Assembly: GCA_900756765.1 (NCBI GenBank)
Contig: CAAELE010000005.1
Span: forward strand, 1 to 64,000
Length of the DNA: 64,000 bases
Source: an uncultured Collinsella sp.
GTDB lineage: Bacteria; Actinomycetota; Coriobacteriia; Coriobacteriales; Coriobacteriaceae
Direction: 5' to 3'
Made by a program: the position numbers and the translations under genes
The notes under the pieces: generated by a model
The model's input: the letters and a program-made list of their open reading frames with translations, nothing else
What the model was told of the DNA's origin: nothing
Databases searched by the model: none
Part shown: in pieces, positions 8,385 through 16,968 of the stretch
How the letters are laid out: each line of letters opens with the position of its first letter
How positions within the stretch are numbered: position 1 is the stretch's first letter

Positions 8385-9793
8385 GTGAGCACCCCCAACA
8401 AACCGACCGCACGCTTCGCGATACCCGTATTCTGACGCTGCGCATTTGGGGCGTCGTCGGCTGCATTGTCATCGCTGCCGTCATCTTTAACCTTATGGGC
8501 ATCCTGGCGCCGGTTATCGAGTTTTTGGCAGTCGGCTCCATCATCGCCTTTGTGATGTCGCCGATCACCAACTGGCTCGAGCACCATGGCGTGAATCGCG
8601 GCATAGGTTCGCTTGTCGCGCTTATTGTGGTCGTTGCTGTGCTCGTCGGTGTCGTTTGCATCTTGTCGCCGATTCTCTTTGGTCAGATCATGGAAGTCCT
8701 GAGCCGCCTGCCCGAGCAGCTTCGTGTTGCTGGTGGCGACCTCAACGAGATGATCTCGCATGCCAAGACGCTCAATAACACGCCGCTCAAGGAGTATCTG
8801 GACGATAACCTTTCTTCGCTCGTTACGGTGGCGTCCAAGTATGTCTCACAGATTGCCGCCGAGCTCGGTCGCGGTGTATTCCCACTCATTACCAATACCG
8901 CGTCGCAGCTGTTTGTTATCTTCCTGGGCTTGGTGCTTGCTTACTGGCTTGCCTGCGATTATCCCCGCATGCACCACGAGGTCTGCACCATCATCGGTCA
9001 GGAAAAGGAGACCTCGTACCGCTTTATGGTCGCGATTCTTTCGCGCTCGGTCGGCGGTTATATGCGTGGCATGGTCGTGACGTCCATCTGCGGTGGCATC
9101 CTTGCCTTTATCGGCTTTACGCTCATCGGCCATCCGTATGCGGCACTCATGGCTATCTTCACCGGCATCATGCATTTGGTCCCGGTTGTCGGTCCCTGGG
9201 TGAGCGCGGCGATCGCCACAGTGCTCGGCTTTATGTTCAGCCCCATGTTGGCGTTGTGGACGCTTGTCGTGACCATGGTGGCCCAAAATGTCACCGACAA
9301 CGTCATTTCGCCTAAGGTTATGCAGAGCTCGGTGCAGGTGCATCCCGTCATGAGCCTGACGGCCCTCGTTATTGGTTCGGCACTCATGGGTCCCATCGGC
9401 ATGGTCATCGCCATTCCGCTGTGCGCGGCCCTCAAGGGCATTTTCGTCTACTACTTTGAGAACGAGACCGGTCGCCAGCTCGTGGCATACGATGGCGCCG
9501 TGTTTAAGGGCACGCCGTATCGCGATGCCGAGGGCAACCCGGTCGCCGCCTACGACGCGCTTGGAGACGATACGTTCATTTACGAGTCCGAGCTCATCGG
9601 CAACGAGACTGCGCCCGAGGCCCAGGCAATGCCCAAGCCCGAGCTCGAGAATCCCTGGATTAAGCTCTCGGGTCTTCAGCCCGACGCGACAGGCTTTTTC
9701 AAGAACCCCTTCGCCAAGGATGACGATTCCAATACGGACGACGACACCAAAACCGGTATCGACGGCTCCATGGACGATTCGGATTCCAAATAG
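8381..9793 (+). CDS. AI-2E family transporter (permease)
   Basis: Polytopic membrane protein of the AI-2E/UPF0118 family (TqsA/YdiK-like), 470 aa. It has about eight hydrophobic helices up to residue 350, including GIMHLVPVVGPWVSAAIATVLGF and the DNVISPKVM motif typical of the family. A 110-residue acidic, presumably cytoplasmic C-terminal extension follows (Asp-rich end). It overlaps the sigma gene by four bases (ATGA), so it is co-transcribed. The family transports varied solutes, including Na+/H+ exchange in some members, so the substrate is not assigned. Confidence 0.85.
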   Translation: MSEHPQQTDRTLRDTRILTLRIWGVVGCIVIAAVIFNLMGILAPVIEFLAVGSIIAFVMSPITNWLEHHGVNRGIGSLVALIVVVAVLVGVVCILSPILFGQIMEVLSRLPEQLRVAGGDLNEMISHAKTLNNTPLKEYLDDNLSSLVTVASKYVSQIAAELGRGVFPLITNTASQLFVIFLGLVLAYWLACDYPRMHHEVCTIIGQEKETSYRFMVAILSRSVGGYMRGMVVTSICGGILAFIGFTLIGHPYAALMAIFTGIMHLVPVVGPWVSAAIATVLGFMFSPMLALWTLVVTMVAQNVTDNVISPKVMQSSVQVHPVMSLTALVIGSALMGPIGMVIAIPLCAALKGIFVYYFENETGRQLVAYDGAVFKGTPYRDAEGNPVAAYDALGDDTFIYESELIGNETAPEAQAMPKPELENPWIKLSGLQPDATGFFKNPFAKDDDSNTDDDTKTGIDGSMDDSDSK

Positions 9794-9799
9794 GCCCTG

Positions 9800-10039
9800 T
9801 TAGTGTTTCTTGATGTTGTAAAAGACAAGAAACACGAGCAAAGCGATTGATAAGGGGCCGGCTAGATAGAAATAGAGAACGTCAATTGCACGTAGAGGGC
9901 AATAAGCCTTATCGCCGGACGTTACTGCATATAATACGTAGCCAAATGCTGGTTGGTTTGAATACCAGTGGGAGAAGGCCAAGAGCGCTAAAAGTGCTAC
10001 AACCAGAAGTGCATTCAGGACAAATCGTTTGGTATTCAT
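9800..10039 (-). CDS. Small two-helix membrane protein, unknown
   Basis: Not recognised. A 79-aa protein with two hydrophobic segments (about residues 6-22 and 57-74) separated by a short loop with one Cys, and a basic end (YNIKKH). Reality is supported by a strong ribosome site, AAGGAG six to seven bases before the ATG, and by codon use. Base composition is clearly more AT-rich than every neighbour, as is the 90 bp upstream, which suggests recent acquisition. It converges on the AI-2E gene with a 6-bp gap. A 13-bp palindrome, TGGTA-TTT-TACCA (10068-10080), lies in its leader and may be an operator. Confidence 0.6.
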   Translation of the reverse strand: MNTKRFVLNALLVVALLALLAFSHWYSNQPAFGYVLYAVTSGDKAYCPLRAIDVLYFYLAGPLSIALLVFLVFYNIKKH

Positions 10040-10134
10040 CAGTCACTCCTTCCGGATGATTCTTATATGGTATTTTACCAAAACCATTTATTTTCAAAGG
10101 ATTGCTTAGTCCTAAATAACGTGCACTTTCGCTG

Positions 10135-10164
10135 GAGGGTCGCTGTTTGGCGGCCCTCTTTTTT
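10135..10164 (+). terminator. Terminator or attenuator in the alaS leader
   Basis: GAGGGTCGC (10135-10143) pairs with GCGGCCCTC (10150-10158), one G-T pair, followed by six T. The nearest upstream plus-strand gene ends 340 bp away, and alaS begins 73 bp later, so it may terminate a short leader transcript. No T-box sequence is seen. Confidence 0.7.
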
Positions 10165-10236
10165 GCACTGGGGCGGTGGGATGGTAATATCGTTACGTTT
10201 GAACTGTTTCGATGTGAAACCGAGGAGATTCCCTCT

Positions 10237-12894
10237 ATGAGTGCTGACTACCCGTCAATGACTACGGCCGAGATCCGCTCTAAGTTCCTCAACTTCTTTG
10301 AGGAGCGCGGTCTTAAGCTCTATCCTTCTTCTTCCCTCGTCCCCGACGATCCTTCGCTGCTGCTTGCCAACGCTGGCATGAACCAGTTTAAGGAGTACTA
10401 CCAGGGCAAGAAGACCATGAAGGAGATCGGCGCGATCTCCTGCCAGAAGTGCGTCCGCACCAACGACATCGACTGCATCGGCGAGGACGGCCGTCACCTG
10501 TCCTTCTTTGAGATGCTCGGCGATTTCTCCTTTGGCGGCGTCTCCAGGCAGCAGGCCTGCGCTTGGGCCTTTGAGCTCATCACCAAGGAGTTCAAGCTAC
10601 CGCTTGACCGCCTGTACTTCACCGTCTTTACCGAGGACGACGAGACCCATGACGTGTGGCGCTCCCTGGGCGTTGCCGAGGACCACATCTCGCGTCTGGG
10701 CGAGGACGACAACTTCTGGGCCGCTGGCCCCACCGGCCCCTGCGGTCCGTGCTCAGAGATTTACTTTGACATGGGCGAGGAGGTTGGTTGCGGCAGCCCC
10801 GACTGCAAGCCCGGCTGCGACTGCGACCGCTTCCTTGAGTTCTGGAACCTCGTGTTTACCCAGTACGACCGCCAGGAGGACGGCTCCATGCCGGAGCTGC
10901 CGCACCGCAACCTCGATACGGGCATGGGTCTGGAGCGCATGGCCGCCATCATGCAGCACAAGACCGCTAACTACGATGGCGATCTGATGCAGCACCTCAT
11001 TAAGCTCGGCGAGGAGATCAGCGGCAAGACCTATGACGCCGACGATTACTCCGGCGCCAGCCGCTCCCTGCGCATCATCGCCGACCACTCCCGTGCCGTC
11101 GACTTTATGATCTCGGACGGCATCCTGCCCGGTAACGAGGGCCGCGAGTACGTCCTGCGCCGCCTGCTTCGTCGTGCCGTGTTCCACGGCCGCCTGCTGG
11201 GCATTGAAGGCGCCTTCCTGACTAAGTTCATCGACGAGGTCAACGCTCAGATGGGCGAGGCCTATCCCGAGCTGCTCAAGAACGTCGCACTCGTCAAGGG
11301 CATCGTCGCCTCCGAGGAAGAGCGCTTCTCCACGACGCTCGACAACGGCCGCGTTTACCTGGACGAGGCCCTGGCCGCGCTCGCCGACGGCGCTGTCCTT
11401 CCGGGCGACGTTGCCTTTAAGCTGCACGACACCTTTGGTTTCCCCATTGACCTGACTGTCGAGATCGCCGGCGCCGCCGGTCACGACGTCGATATGGACG
11501 GCTTCACCGCCTGCATGGAGGACCAGAAGGCCCGCGCCCGCGCCAACGCTAAGGGCGATGCCTGGGGTAGCTTTAACGATGTGTGGGTCGAGCTTTCCGA
11601 CAAAGTTGCCGCGACCGAGTTCGACGGCTATGACAACGACGTCATCGAGGGCGCCAAGGTTGTCGCCATCGTTCGCAACGGCGAGTCCGTCGAGTTCGCT
11701 GCCGCCGGCGAGGACGTTGAGGTCGTGCTCGACCGCACCCCGTTCTACGCCGAGATGGGTGGCCAGCAGGGCGACGCCGGTGAGCTTTGTGCCGAGGGCG
11801 TTGCGCTGACTGTTGCCGACACCAAGAACCACAACGGCCTGTATGCCCATGTCGCCCACGTTGTCGAGGGCACGCTGACCGTCGGTGCTACCGTGACCGC
11901 CGCGCTCGACGCCGAGCGCCGTGGTTTCCTGCGCCGCAACCACACCGCCACCCACCTGCTCGACGCTGCGCTTAAGCAGGTCCTGGGCGAGCATGTCTCC
12001 CAGGCTGGCTCGCTGGTGACGCCCGAGCACCTGCGCTTTGACTTCACGCATTTCGAGGCTCTCTCTTCCGAGCAGCTCAAGGCTGTCGAGGACCTGGTCA
12101 ACCAGCAGATCTTCGCTTCCAAGCCGGTCGTGACCCGCGTCATGGGCATTGACGAGGCCAAGGCTGCCGGCGCTGTCGCCCTCTTTGGCGAGAAGTACGG
12201 CGACGTCGTCCGCGTCGTCTCCGTAGGCGCCGAGGACCAGCCGTTCTCCCGCGAGCTCTGCGGTGGCACGCATGCCGCCAGCACCGCCGAGATCGGTCTG
12301 TTCAAGATCATCTCCGAGTCCTCCACGGGCTCGAATGTCCGCCGTATCGAGGCCGTGACCTCCAAGGGCGCTCTCGACTACATGGCCGACCGCCTAGCAC
12401 TCGTTGACGCCGCCGCCGCTGCGCTCAAGTGCCGCGTCGACGAGGTTCCCGATCGCGTGGAGAACCTGCAGGCCGAGCTGCGCGAGACTTCCAATAAGCT
12501 CAAGAAGGCTCTGACCGGTGGCTCCTCTGATGCGATCTCCAGCGCCATCGACGGCGCTGTCGAGCTGAATGGCTACAAACTCGTCGTCGCTGAGCTTCAG
12601 GGTCTCGAGGCCGCAGACCTGCGCAACGTTTGGGATACCGTGCACCAGAAGGTCGCCGGCCCCGTCGCCTGCGTTGTTGCCAGCGTGACCGAGAAGGGCA
12701 CCCCGGCCCTGCTCGCCGCAGGCTCCGATGACGCCGTGAAGGCCGGTTTCCACGCCGGCAACGTGATCAAGCAGATCGCGGGCCTGGTCGACGGTCGCGG
12801 TGGCGGTCGTCCCAACATGGCCCAGGCCGGTGGCAAGAACGCCGCCGGTATCGCCGATGCCCTCGCGGCCGCCAAGACCGCGCTCGGCGCCTAA
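10237..12894 (+). CDS. alaS: Alanyl-tRNA synthetase
   Basis: Class II synthetase charging tRNA-Ala, 885 aa, normal length. Seen in order: N-terminal catalytic domain starting TTAEIRSKFLNFFEERG, with NAGMNQFK and the cysteine/zinc-like cluster near residues 180-200; the editing domain with RNHTATHLL (HxxxH metal site) and LCGGTHAASTAEIG (Cys-x3-His); and the C-terminal C-Ala domain ending GGGRPNMAQAGG. ATG 10237 follows GAGGAGA; an upstream in-frame start at 10147 lies inside the terminator region and is unlikely. It heads the alaS-ruvX-mltG-yqeG-aroK-aroB run. Confidence 0.97.
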   Translation: MSADYPSMTTAEIRSKFLNFFEERGLKLYPSSSLVPDDPSLLLANAGMNQFKEYYQGKKTMKEIGAISCQKCVRTNDIDCIGEDGRHLSFFEMLGDFSFGGVSRQQACAWAFELITKEFKLPLDRLYFTVFTEDDETHDVWRSLGVAEDHISRLGEDDNFWAAGPTGPCGPCSEIYFDMGEEVGCGSPDCKPGCDCDRFLEFWNLVFTQYDRQEDGSMPELPHRNLDTGMGLERMAAIMQHKTANYDGDLMQHLIKLGEEISGKTYDADDYSGASRSLRIIADHSRAVDFMISDGILPGNEGREYVLRRLLRRAVFHGRLLGIEGAFLTKFIDEVNAQMGEAYPELLKNVALVKGIVASEEERFSTTLDNGRVYLDEALAALADGAVLPGDVAFKLHDTFGFPIDLTVEIAGAAGHDVDMDGFTACMEDQKARARANAKGDAWGSFNDVWVELSDKVAATEFDGYDNDVIEGAKVVAIVRNGESVEFAAAGEDVEVVLDRTPFYAEMGGQQGDAGELCAEGVALTVADTKNHNGLYAHVAHVVEGTLTVGATVTAALDAERRGFLRRNHTATHLLDAALKQVLGEHVSQAGSLVTPEHLRFDFTHFEALSSEQLKAVEDLVNQQIFASKPVVTRVMGIDEAKAAGAVALFGEKYGDVVRVVSVGAEDQPFSRELCGGTHAASTAEIGLFKIISESSTGSNVRRIEAVTSKGALDYMADRLALVDAAAAALKCRVDEVPDRVENLQAELRETSNKLKKALTGGSSDAISSAIDGAVELNGYKLVVAELQGLEAADLRNVWDTVHQKVAGPVACVVASVTEKGTPALLAAGSDDAVKAGFHAGNVIKQIAGLVDGRGGGRPNMAQAGGKNAAGIADALAAAKTALGA

Positions 12895-12911
12895 GAACCT
12901 AAGTAGTCGCT

Positions 12912-13340
12912 GTGGTCGCGCTCGCACTGGACATAGGGGAGAACAGGATTGGCATTGCCGTCTCGAGCCGTGATGGCAAGATGGCGATGCCTGTCAAGGT
13001 GCTTCCGGCTGCCGAGGTCACTGGCATGGCAAAGACGTTTCGCTACCTTGTCGAGGACTATGAGCCCGATATCCTGGTAAGCGGACGTCCCTTGACCATG
13101 GCCGGTGAGCCCGGCCCCCAGGCCGAGCGCGTCGCCGCCGTGGCCCAAAAGATTGCCGACGAGCTCGAACTTCCGCTGGAGTTTGAGGATGAGCGTCTGT
13201 CCTCGCAGGAGGCCAAACGAATCCTGCGAGAGCAGGGGCTCAACGAAAAGCAGATGAGGGGCAAGATTGACATGATCGCCGCCAGCCTGTTCTTGCAGAC
13301 ATGGCTCGATCGTAAAAACGAGGAGGTTCAGCATGCCTAG
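12912..13340 (+). CDS. ruvX: RuvX/YqgF family Holliday-junction resolvase-like protein
   Basis: RNase H-fold protein of the YqgF family, 142 aa, implicated in 16S rRNA 5'-end processing or junction resolution. The N-terminal ALDIGENRIGIAVS carries the first catalytic Asp; RPLTMAGEPGPQ and EDERLSSQEA carry the other conserved residues. The start is GTG, 17 bases after the alaS stop, with no clear ribosome site, so coupling to alaS is likely. It overlaps mltG by 8 bp. Confidence 0.92.
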   Translation: MVALALDIGENRIGIAVSSRDGKMAMPVKVLPAAEVTGMAKTFRYLVEDYEPDILVSGRPLTMAGEPGPQAERVAAVAQKIADELELPLEFEDERLSSQEAKRILREQGLNEKQMRGKIDMIAASLFLQTWLDRKNEEVQHA

Positions 13341-14688
13341 CGCTTCCGATCCGCGCCAGCAGAATCGTTCACGGAAGCCCGTGTCGCGCCCTGCTCAGCC
13401 TGGCCAGCGCCCGGCGCAGCCGACGCAGCGTTCGGCTCAGCCTGTTCAGCGTGCTGCTCAACAGCCCGCCGCTCGTTCCGCGCAGCCTGCTGGCGGCGCT
13501 CGTTTTAAGCAGCAGGCTCCTGCCCAGCGCACGCAGGGGCAGTCCCGGCAATCGCGCTCCCACGCACATCACGCTCATGGCTCGCACGGTGTTGCTCCGG
13601 CCACGCGCTCGAGCTATAACACGCACGCCCACCGTGGTGCCCAAAAGAAAAGCTCCCCGGTGCCTATGATTATCGGCGTCGTCGTCGCCGTGCTTGCGCT
13701 TGTCGCGATCGTTTTCTTTGTCGTGCCAGCCGTCAAGGGCTTCTTTGGCGGTGAGGATGCGAAAGTCGCTGCTGGCCAGCAAGTTACTATCACGATTCCC
13801 GATGGTGCCTCGGGTGACACCATCGCTTCGATTCTCTCCGAGAACCATATCGTCGATAATCCCAAGGATTATTATACGGCGGTCAAAAAGCTCAACGCCG
13901 ATATGTCTCTCAAGCCGGGTAAGTATTCGTTCACCACGCTCATGGACGCGACCAAGGTCGTTCAGCAGCTCATGGAAGGCCCCAATGCGGGCTCCGATGC
14001 GCTGACTATCCCTGAGGGCCTGACGGTTGACCAGGTCGCCGATCGCGTGGCCAAGGCATACGACAGTATCTCCAAGGAAGACTTCCTCAATCAGGCTAAG
14101 GCGAGCAATTATGTGAATGATTACGCCTTCCTTAAGGATGCCGCGAGCGATTCACTCGAGGGCTTCCTATTCCCCAAGACCTATTCGTTGGGTAAGGACC
14201 CGTCTGCCGATGATGTGATTCGCGCCATGCTTGACCAGTTCAACGCCGAGTACAAATCGCTCGATTTCGCCAGCTGCGAGGCAAAGATCAAGGAGCGCTA
14301 TGGCGTGGAGATGTCCGATTACGACATCGTTAACCTTGCCTCGATCGTCGAGCGCGAGGGCCTCAACGCCGACCAGCGCGCGCATGTGGCCTCGGTCTTC
14401 TACAACCGCCTGGCCGGCAAGCTCGATGGTCTGCGCTACCTCAACAGCGACGCCACCATGATGTACGTCACCGGTGGCGAGGTTACCGCCGATGACCTGC
14501 AGAGCGATAGCCCGTATAACACCTATAAGCACGAGGGTCTGCCGCCTACGCCCATCTGCTCTCCGTCGCTCGAGGCGCTCAAGGCTACCCTTGAGCCGAC
14601 CGACTCCGATGACCTGTATTTCTACATTACACAGGACGAGGAGTATTTCTCGAAGACCTACGAAGAGCACCAACAGTCTTGGAATTGA
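13333..14688 (+). CDS. mltG: Endolytic murein transglycosylase MltG
   Basis: Membrane-anchored lytic transglycosylase that cuts nascent peptidoglycan strands and helps set glycan length. The 451-aa protein begins with a low-complexity cytoplasmic region rich in Pro, Gln, Ala and Arg (residues 1-110; PAQ-type repeats, then His-rich), then a single membrane helix (about 111-132), a LysM-like region and the YceG catalytic domain with LASIVEREG (catalytic Glu near residue 340). The repetitive N terminus is much longer than in E. coli. GAGGAGG precedes the ATG. Confidence 0.93.
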   Translation: MPSASDPRQQNRSRKPVSRPAQPGQRPAQPTQRSAQPVQRAAQQPAARSAQPAGGARFKQQAPAQRTQGQSRQSRSHAHHAHGSHGVAPATRSSYNTHAHRGAQKKSSPVPMIIGVVVAVLALVAIVFFVVPAVKGFFGGEDAKVAAGQQVTITIPDGASGDTIASILSENHIVDNPKDYYTAVKKLNADMSLKPGKYSFTTLMDATKVVQQLMEGPNAGSDALTIPEGLTVDQVADRVAKAYDSISKEDFLNQAKASNYVNDYAFLKDAASDSLEGFLFPKTYSLGKDPSADDVIRAMLDQFNAEYKSLDFASCEAKIKERYGVEMSDYDIVNLASIVEREGLNADQRAHVASVFYNRLAGKLDGLRYLNSDATMMYVTGGEVTADDLQSDSPYNTYKHEGLPPTPICSPSLEALKATLEPTDSDDLYFYITQDEEYFSKTYEEHQQSWN

Positions 14689-14690
14689 TC

Positions 14691-15188
14691 ATGAGGATTT
14701 TTAGCCCCAAACGATATGTTGCCTCAGTCGACCGCATCGACCTCGATACCCTGTGGGCCGACGGCAAGCGCGCCATTCTACTCGACCGCGACAACACCTT
14801 GGTGCCGCGTGATACCGAGCAGGTACCCGCTGCGGTTTCCGCTTGGCTCGAAGCCGCCCATGCCAAGGGCTTTAAGCTGTGCATGGTGTCCAACAACTGG
14901 CATCGCGACCAGGTCATGGCGTCGGCGCGCGAGCTGGGTCTCGAGGCCATTAGCCATGCCATGAAGCCGGCGCCATTTGCCCTCAAAGCGGGTCTTAAGC
15001 GTCTGGGCGCCACGGCCGACGAGGCCGTGCTGATCGGCGATCAGCTTTACACGGACGTATGGAGCGGTAACTTTGCCGGCGTTGACACTATTCTGGTCAA
15101 GCCGCAGGCAACCCAGGACCTGTGGTACACGCAGATCTTCCGTATCTTTGAGCGCCGGGCTCTGCGCGACCTTCCCTGCGAGGAATAG
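14691..15188 (+). CDS. yqeG: YqeG-family HAD phosphatase
   Basis: HAD-superfamily subclass IIIA phosphatase, 165 aa, resembling YqeG. The nucleophile motif is LLDRDNTLVP near residue 29, motif II is MVSNNW, and the C-terminal acidic motif is LIGDQLYTDVWSGN. ATG 14691 is two bases after the mltG stop, so it is co-transcribed. In related genomes yqeG is often followed by aroE and aroC; here aroK follows directly. The physiological substrate is unknown. Confidence 0.88.
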   Translation: MRIFSPKRYVASVDRIDLDTLWADGKRAILLDRDNTLVPRDTEQVPAAVSAWLEAAHAKGFKLCMVSNNWHRDQVMASARELGLEAISHAMKPAPFALKAGLKRLGATADEAVLIGDQLYTDVWSGNFAGVDTILVKPQATQDLWYTQIFRIFERRALRDLPCEE

Positions 15189-15196
15189 GTTTCGCC

Positions 15197-15730
15197 ATGT
15201 CTCAGCACATCAAACACGGCTGCGACCATATCTTCTTTATCGGCTTTTTGGGCGCGGGCAAGTCGACGCTTGCGCGCAACGTGGGCACTATGTTCAAGCG
15301 TCGGTTCATCGATACCGATCGTTTGGTTGTGCGTCGATGCGGCAAGTCGGTGACCGAGATTTTTGAGACCGAGGGCGAGGATCGTTTTCGCGAGCTCGAG
15401 ACCTCGGCACTCCGTTCGCTTCAAAGCGAGCGCAGTCTGCTGGTATCGTGCGGGGGCGGCATCGTCGAGACGCCGGTGAACATTGAGCTGATGCACGAGA
15501 TGGGTACCTGTGTGTACCTCGAAGGCGACTTTGAGGACTCGTTGCGCCAGATTCGCCGCTCCGATACCCGGCCTGATTTCCGCTCGCCCGAGCACGCCGC
15601 GCGCCTGTTTGAGCATCGCCGTCCGCTGTATCGCCAAGCCGCCGATATTACCCTTGATATTCGCAACAAGTCCTTCGAGGACGTTTCCTACCTTTGTGCC
15701 GAGAAGCTTTTGGAGCGTGGACTGCTATGA
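15197..15730 (+). CDS. aroK: Shikimate kinase
   Basis: Phosphorylates shikimate at the 3-OH in the chorismate pathway, 177 aa. All main residues are present: Walker A GFLGAGKST (about residues 16-24), the shikimate-binding FIDTDR and EDRFRELE, SCGGGIV (Gly-rich substrate loop), the lid with RSDTRPDFRSP, and HRRPLYRQAAD with the adenine-side Arg. It appears functional, in contrast to its neighbour aroB, which it overlaps by four bases (ATGA). Confidence 0.93.
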   Translation: MSQHIKHGCDHIFFIGFLGAGKSTLARNVGTMFKRRFIDTDRLVVRRCGKSVTEIFETEGEDRFRELETSALRSLQSERSLLVSCGGGIVETPVNIELMHEMGTCVYLEGDFEDSLRQIRRSDTRPDFRSPEHAARLFEHRRPLYRQAADITLDIRNKSFEDVSYLCAEKLLERGLL

Positions 15731-16836
15731 TTCGCCGTCAACTTATCAATTTTCAAAACCGCAGTGTCGATGTCCGCGTCGGATTGGGCGCGTTCGAGGA
15801 GCTGCCACGCATGTTTGCCTCGGCTGTGGGTAAGCCTAAGCGCGCGATGGTGGTTTGGAGCGACGCCACATCCGAGCGTTTTGGCGAGGTCGTCGAGCAT
15901 GCGCTGGTCGACGCTGGCTTTGCCGTGTCGCTGCTCGTCCTCGAGGTTTCGCCTGCCGGCGCTACGCTGGCCGATGCCGATACCGTCTTTGGCGCCCTGT
16001 CGGCTAACGGCATTACCTGCGACGATCTTGTTGTTGCTGTCGGCGACACGGCGACCTGCTCGGTCGTTTGCTGGTGTGCCAACCAGTGGTGCGGTCGCAC
16101 CGAGTGCGCCTTGCTGCCGACGACGTTCGATGCCATGCTCACGGTTGCGACGACCATGAAGCCGCTCGTCGCCTCGTCGGCGAATGCGCTTCCCGCTATC
16201 GCGTTCCGTCCCGAGCCGGGCTTGGCCGTGTGTGACCTCGACCTTGTTCGCGAGGCGGACCCCGAGGACCTCAAGCTCGGCTATGCGGTACTTGTCGGCA
16301 CCATGCTTTCGAGCAGCAAGTCCCGCTGGAATCAGTTTACTGAGACCGTCCCCGAGATTCTCGCGGGCGAGGAGGTCGCGCTCGTCAATGCCATTCAGTG
16401 GTCTCAGACTGCCCGCAAGGACGTACTGATGGCCACGAACCCGAGCGCCCGCCATGCGCTCGATTTTGGCAAGACGGGGGAGCGTACCCTGCGCGCCTGC
16501 TTGGGCGATGCCGCTTCGCAGGTCCCTGCCTACCAGCTGTTGTCCGAGGGCATGCGCTTTGAGGCGCGCCTAGCACATGATGCCTGCGACTTCGATATCG
16601 ATTACGTCTTTGAGGTCGATGACTGCCTGGAGGACTTTGGCATCGAGGAGCTTGCCTTCGATCTGGAGCCCGCCGCATATATCGAGGAGTTCCGCAAGCA
16701 GCAGTTCGCCCGCTCAAACCGCAGCATGCTGCCGCTGCCTGCGGCACTCGGTGCCATTCGTCTAACGGGCGTTGAGGACGAGGTTCTTGAGCGCCATGCT
16801 CACGCCTACTTGGCTTCTCGCAAAGAACTTCTCTAA
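15727..16836 (+). CDS. aroB: Divergent 3-dehydroquinate synthase-like protein, active site apparently lost
   Basis: An intact 369-aa AroB homologue by fold and position (AVGDTATCS near 97, LLPTTF near 130), overlapping aroK by four bases. The family's catalytic features are missing. The SSVGGKTxxN segment reads VATTMKPLVAS. The GHTxGHAIE zinc motif is replaced by GKTGERTLR near residue 247. The following HGEAVAxGM becomes QLLSEGMRF, so the zinc-binding His residues are not seen. There is no frameshift or early stop, so it is under some coding constraint. It may be a non-catalytic remnant or have a new role; DHQ synthase activity is doubtful. Confidence 0.7.
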   Translation: MIRRQLINFQNRSVDVRVGLGAFEELPRMFASAVGKPKRAMVVWSDATSERFGEVVEHALVDAGFAVSLLVLEVSPAGATLADADTVFGALSANGITCDDLVVAVGDTATCSVVCWCANQWCGRTECALLPTTFDAMLTVATTMKPLVASSANALPAIAFRPEPGLAVCDLDLVREADPEDLKLGYAVLVGTMLSSSKSRWNQFTETVPEILAGEEVALVNAIQWSQTARKDVLMATNPSARHALDFGKTGERTLRACLGDAASQVPAYQLLSEGMRFEARLAHDACDFDIDYVFEVDDCLEDFGIEELAFDLEPAAYIEEFRKQQFARSNRSMLPLPAALGAIRLTGVEDEVLERHAHAYLASRKELL

Positions 16837-16968
16837 GATTTATTGACATCCATCGTCTTTCGTATCATGTTGAGGGGCGGGTTTTCAATCGGTTGCGGAT
16901 CGCGTGCGATTCCGTCGTTCGGTTGAAGCCCGTCCCGCACTTTTTGAGACAACAAGAAAGGAATCTGC

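Noticed and set aside
10165..10236. T-box riboswitch before alaS
   Set aside because: Only a terminator is present; the conserved T-box sequence and specifier stem are not seen in the 100 bp before it.
15727..16836. aroB as a frameshifted pseudogene
   Set aside because: The frame is complete, overlaps aroK in the normal way and has normal codon use; motif loss is by substitution, so it is listed as a divergent CDS.
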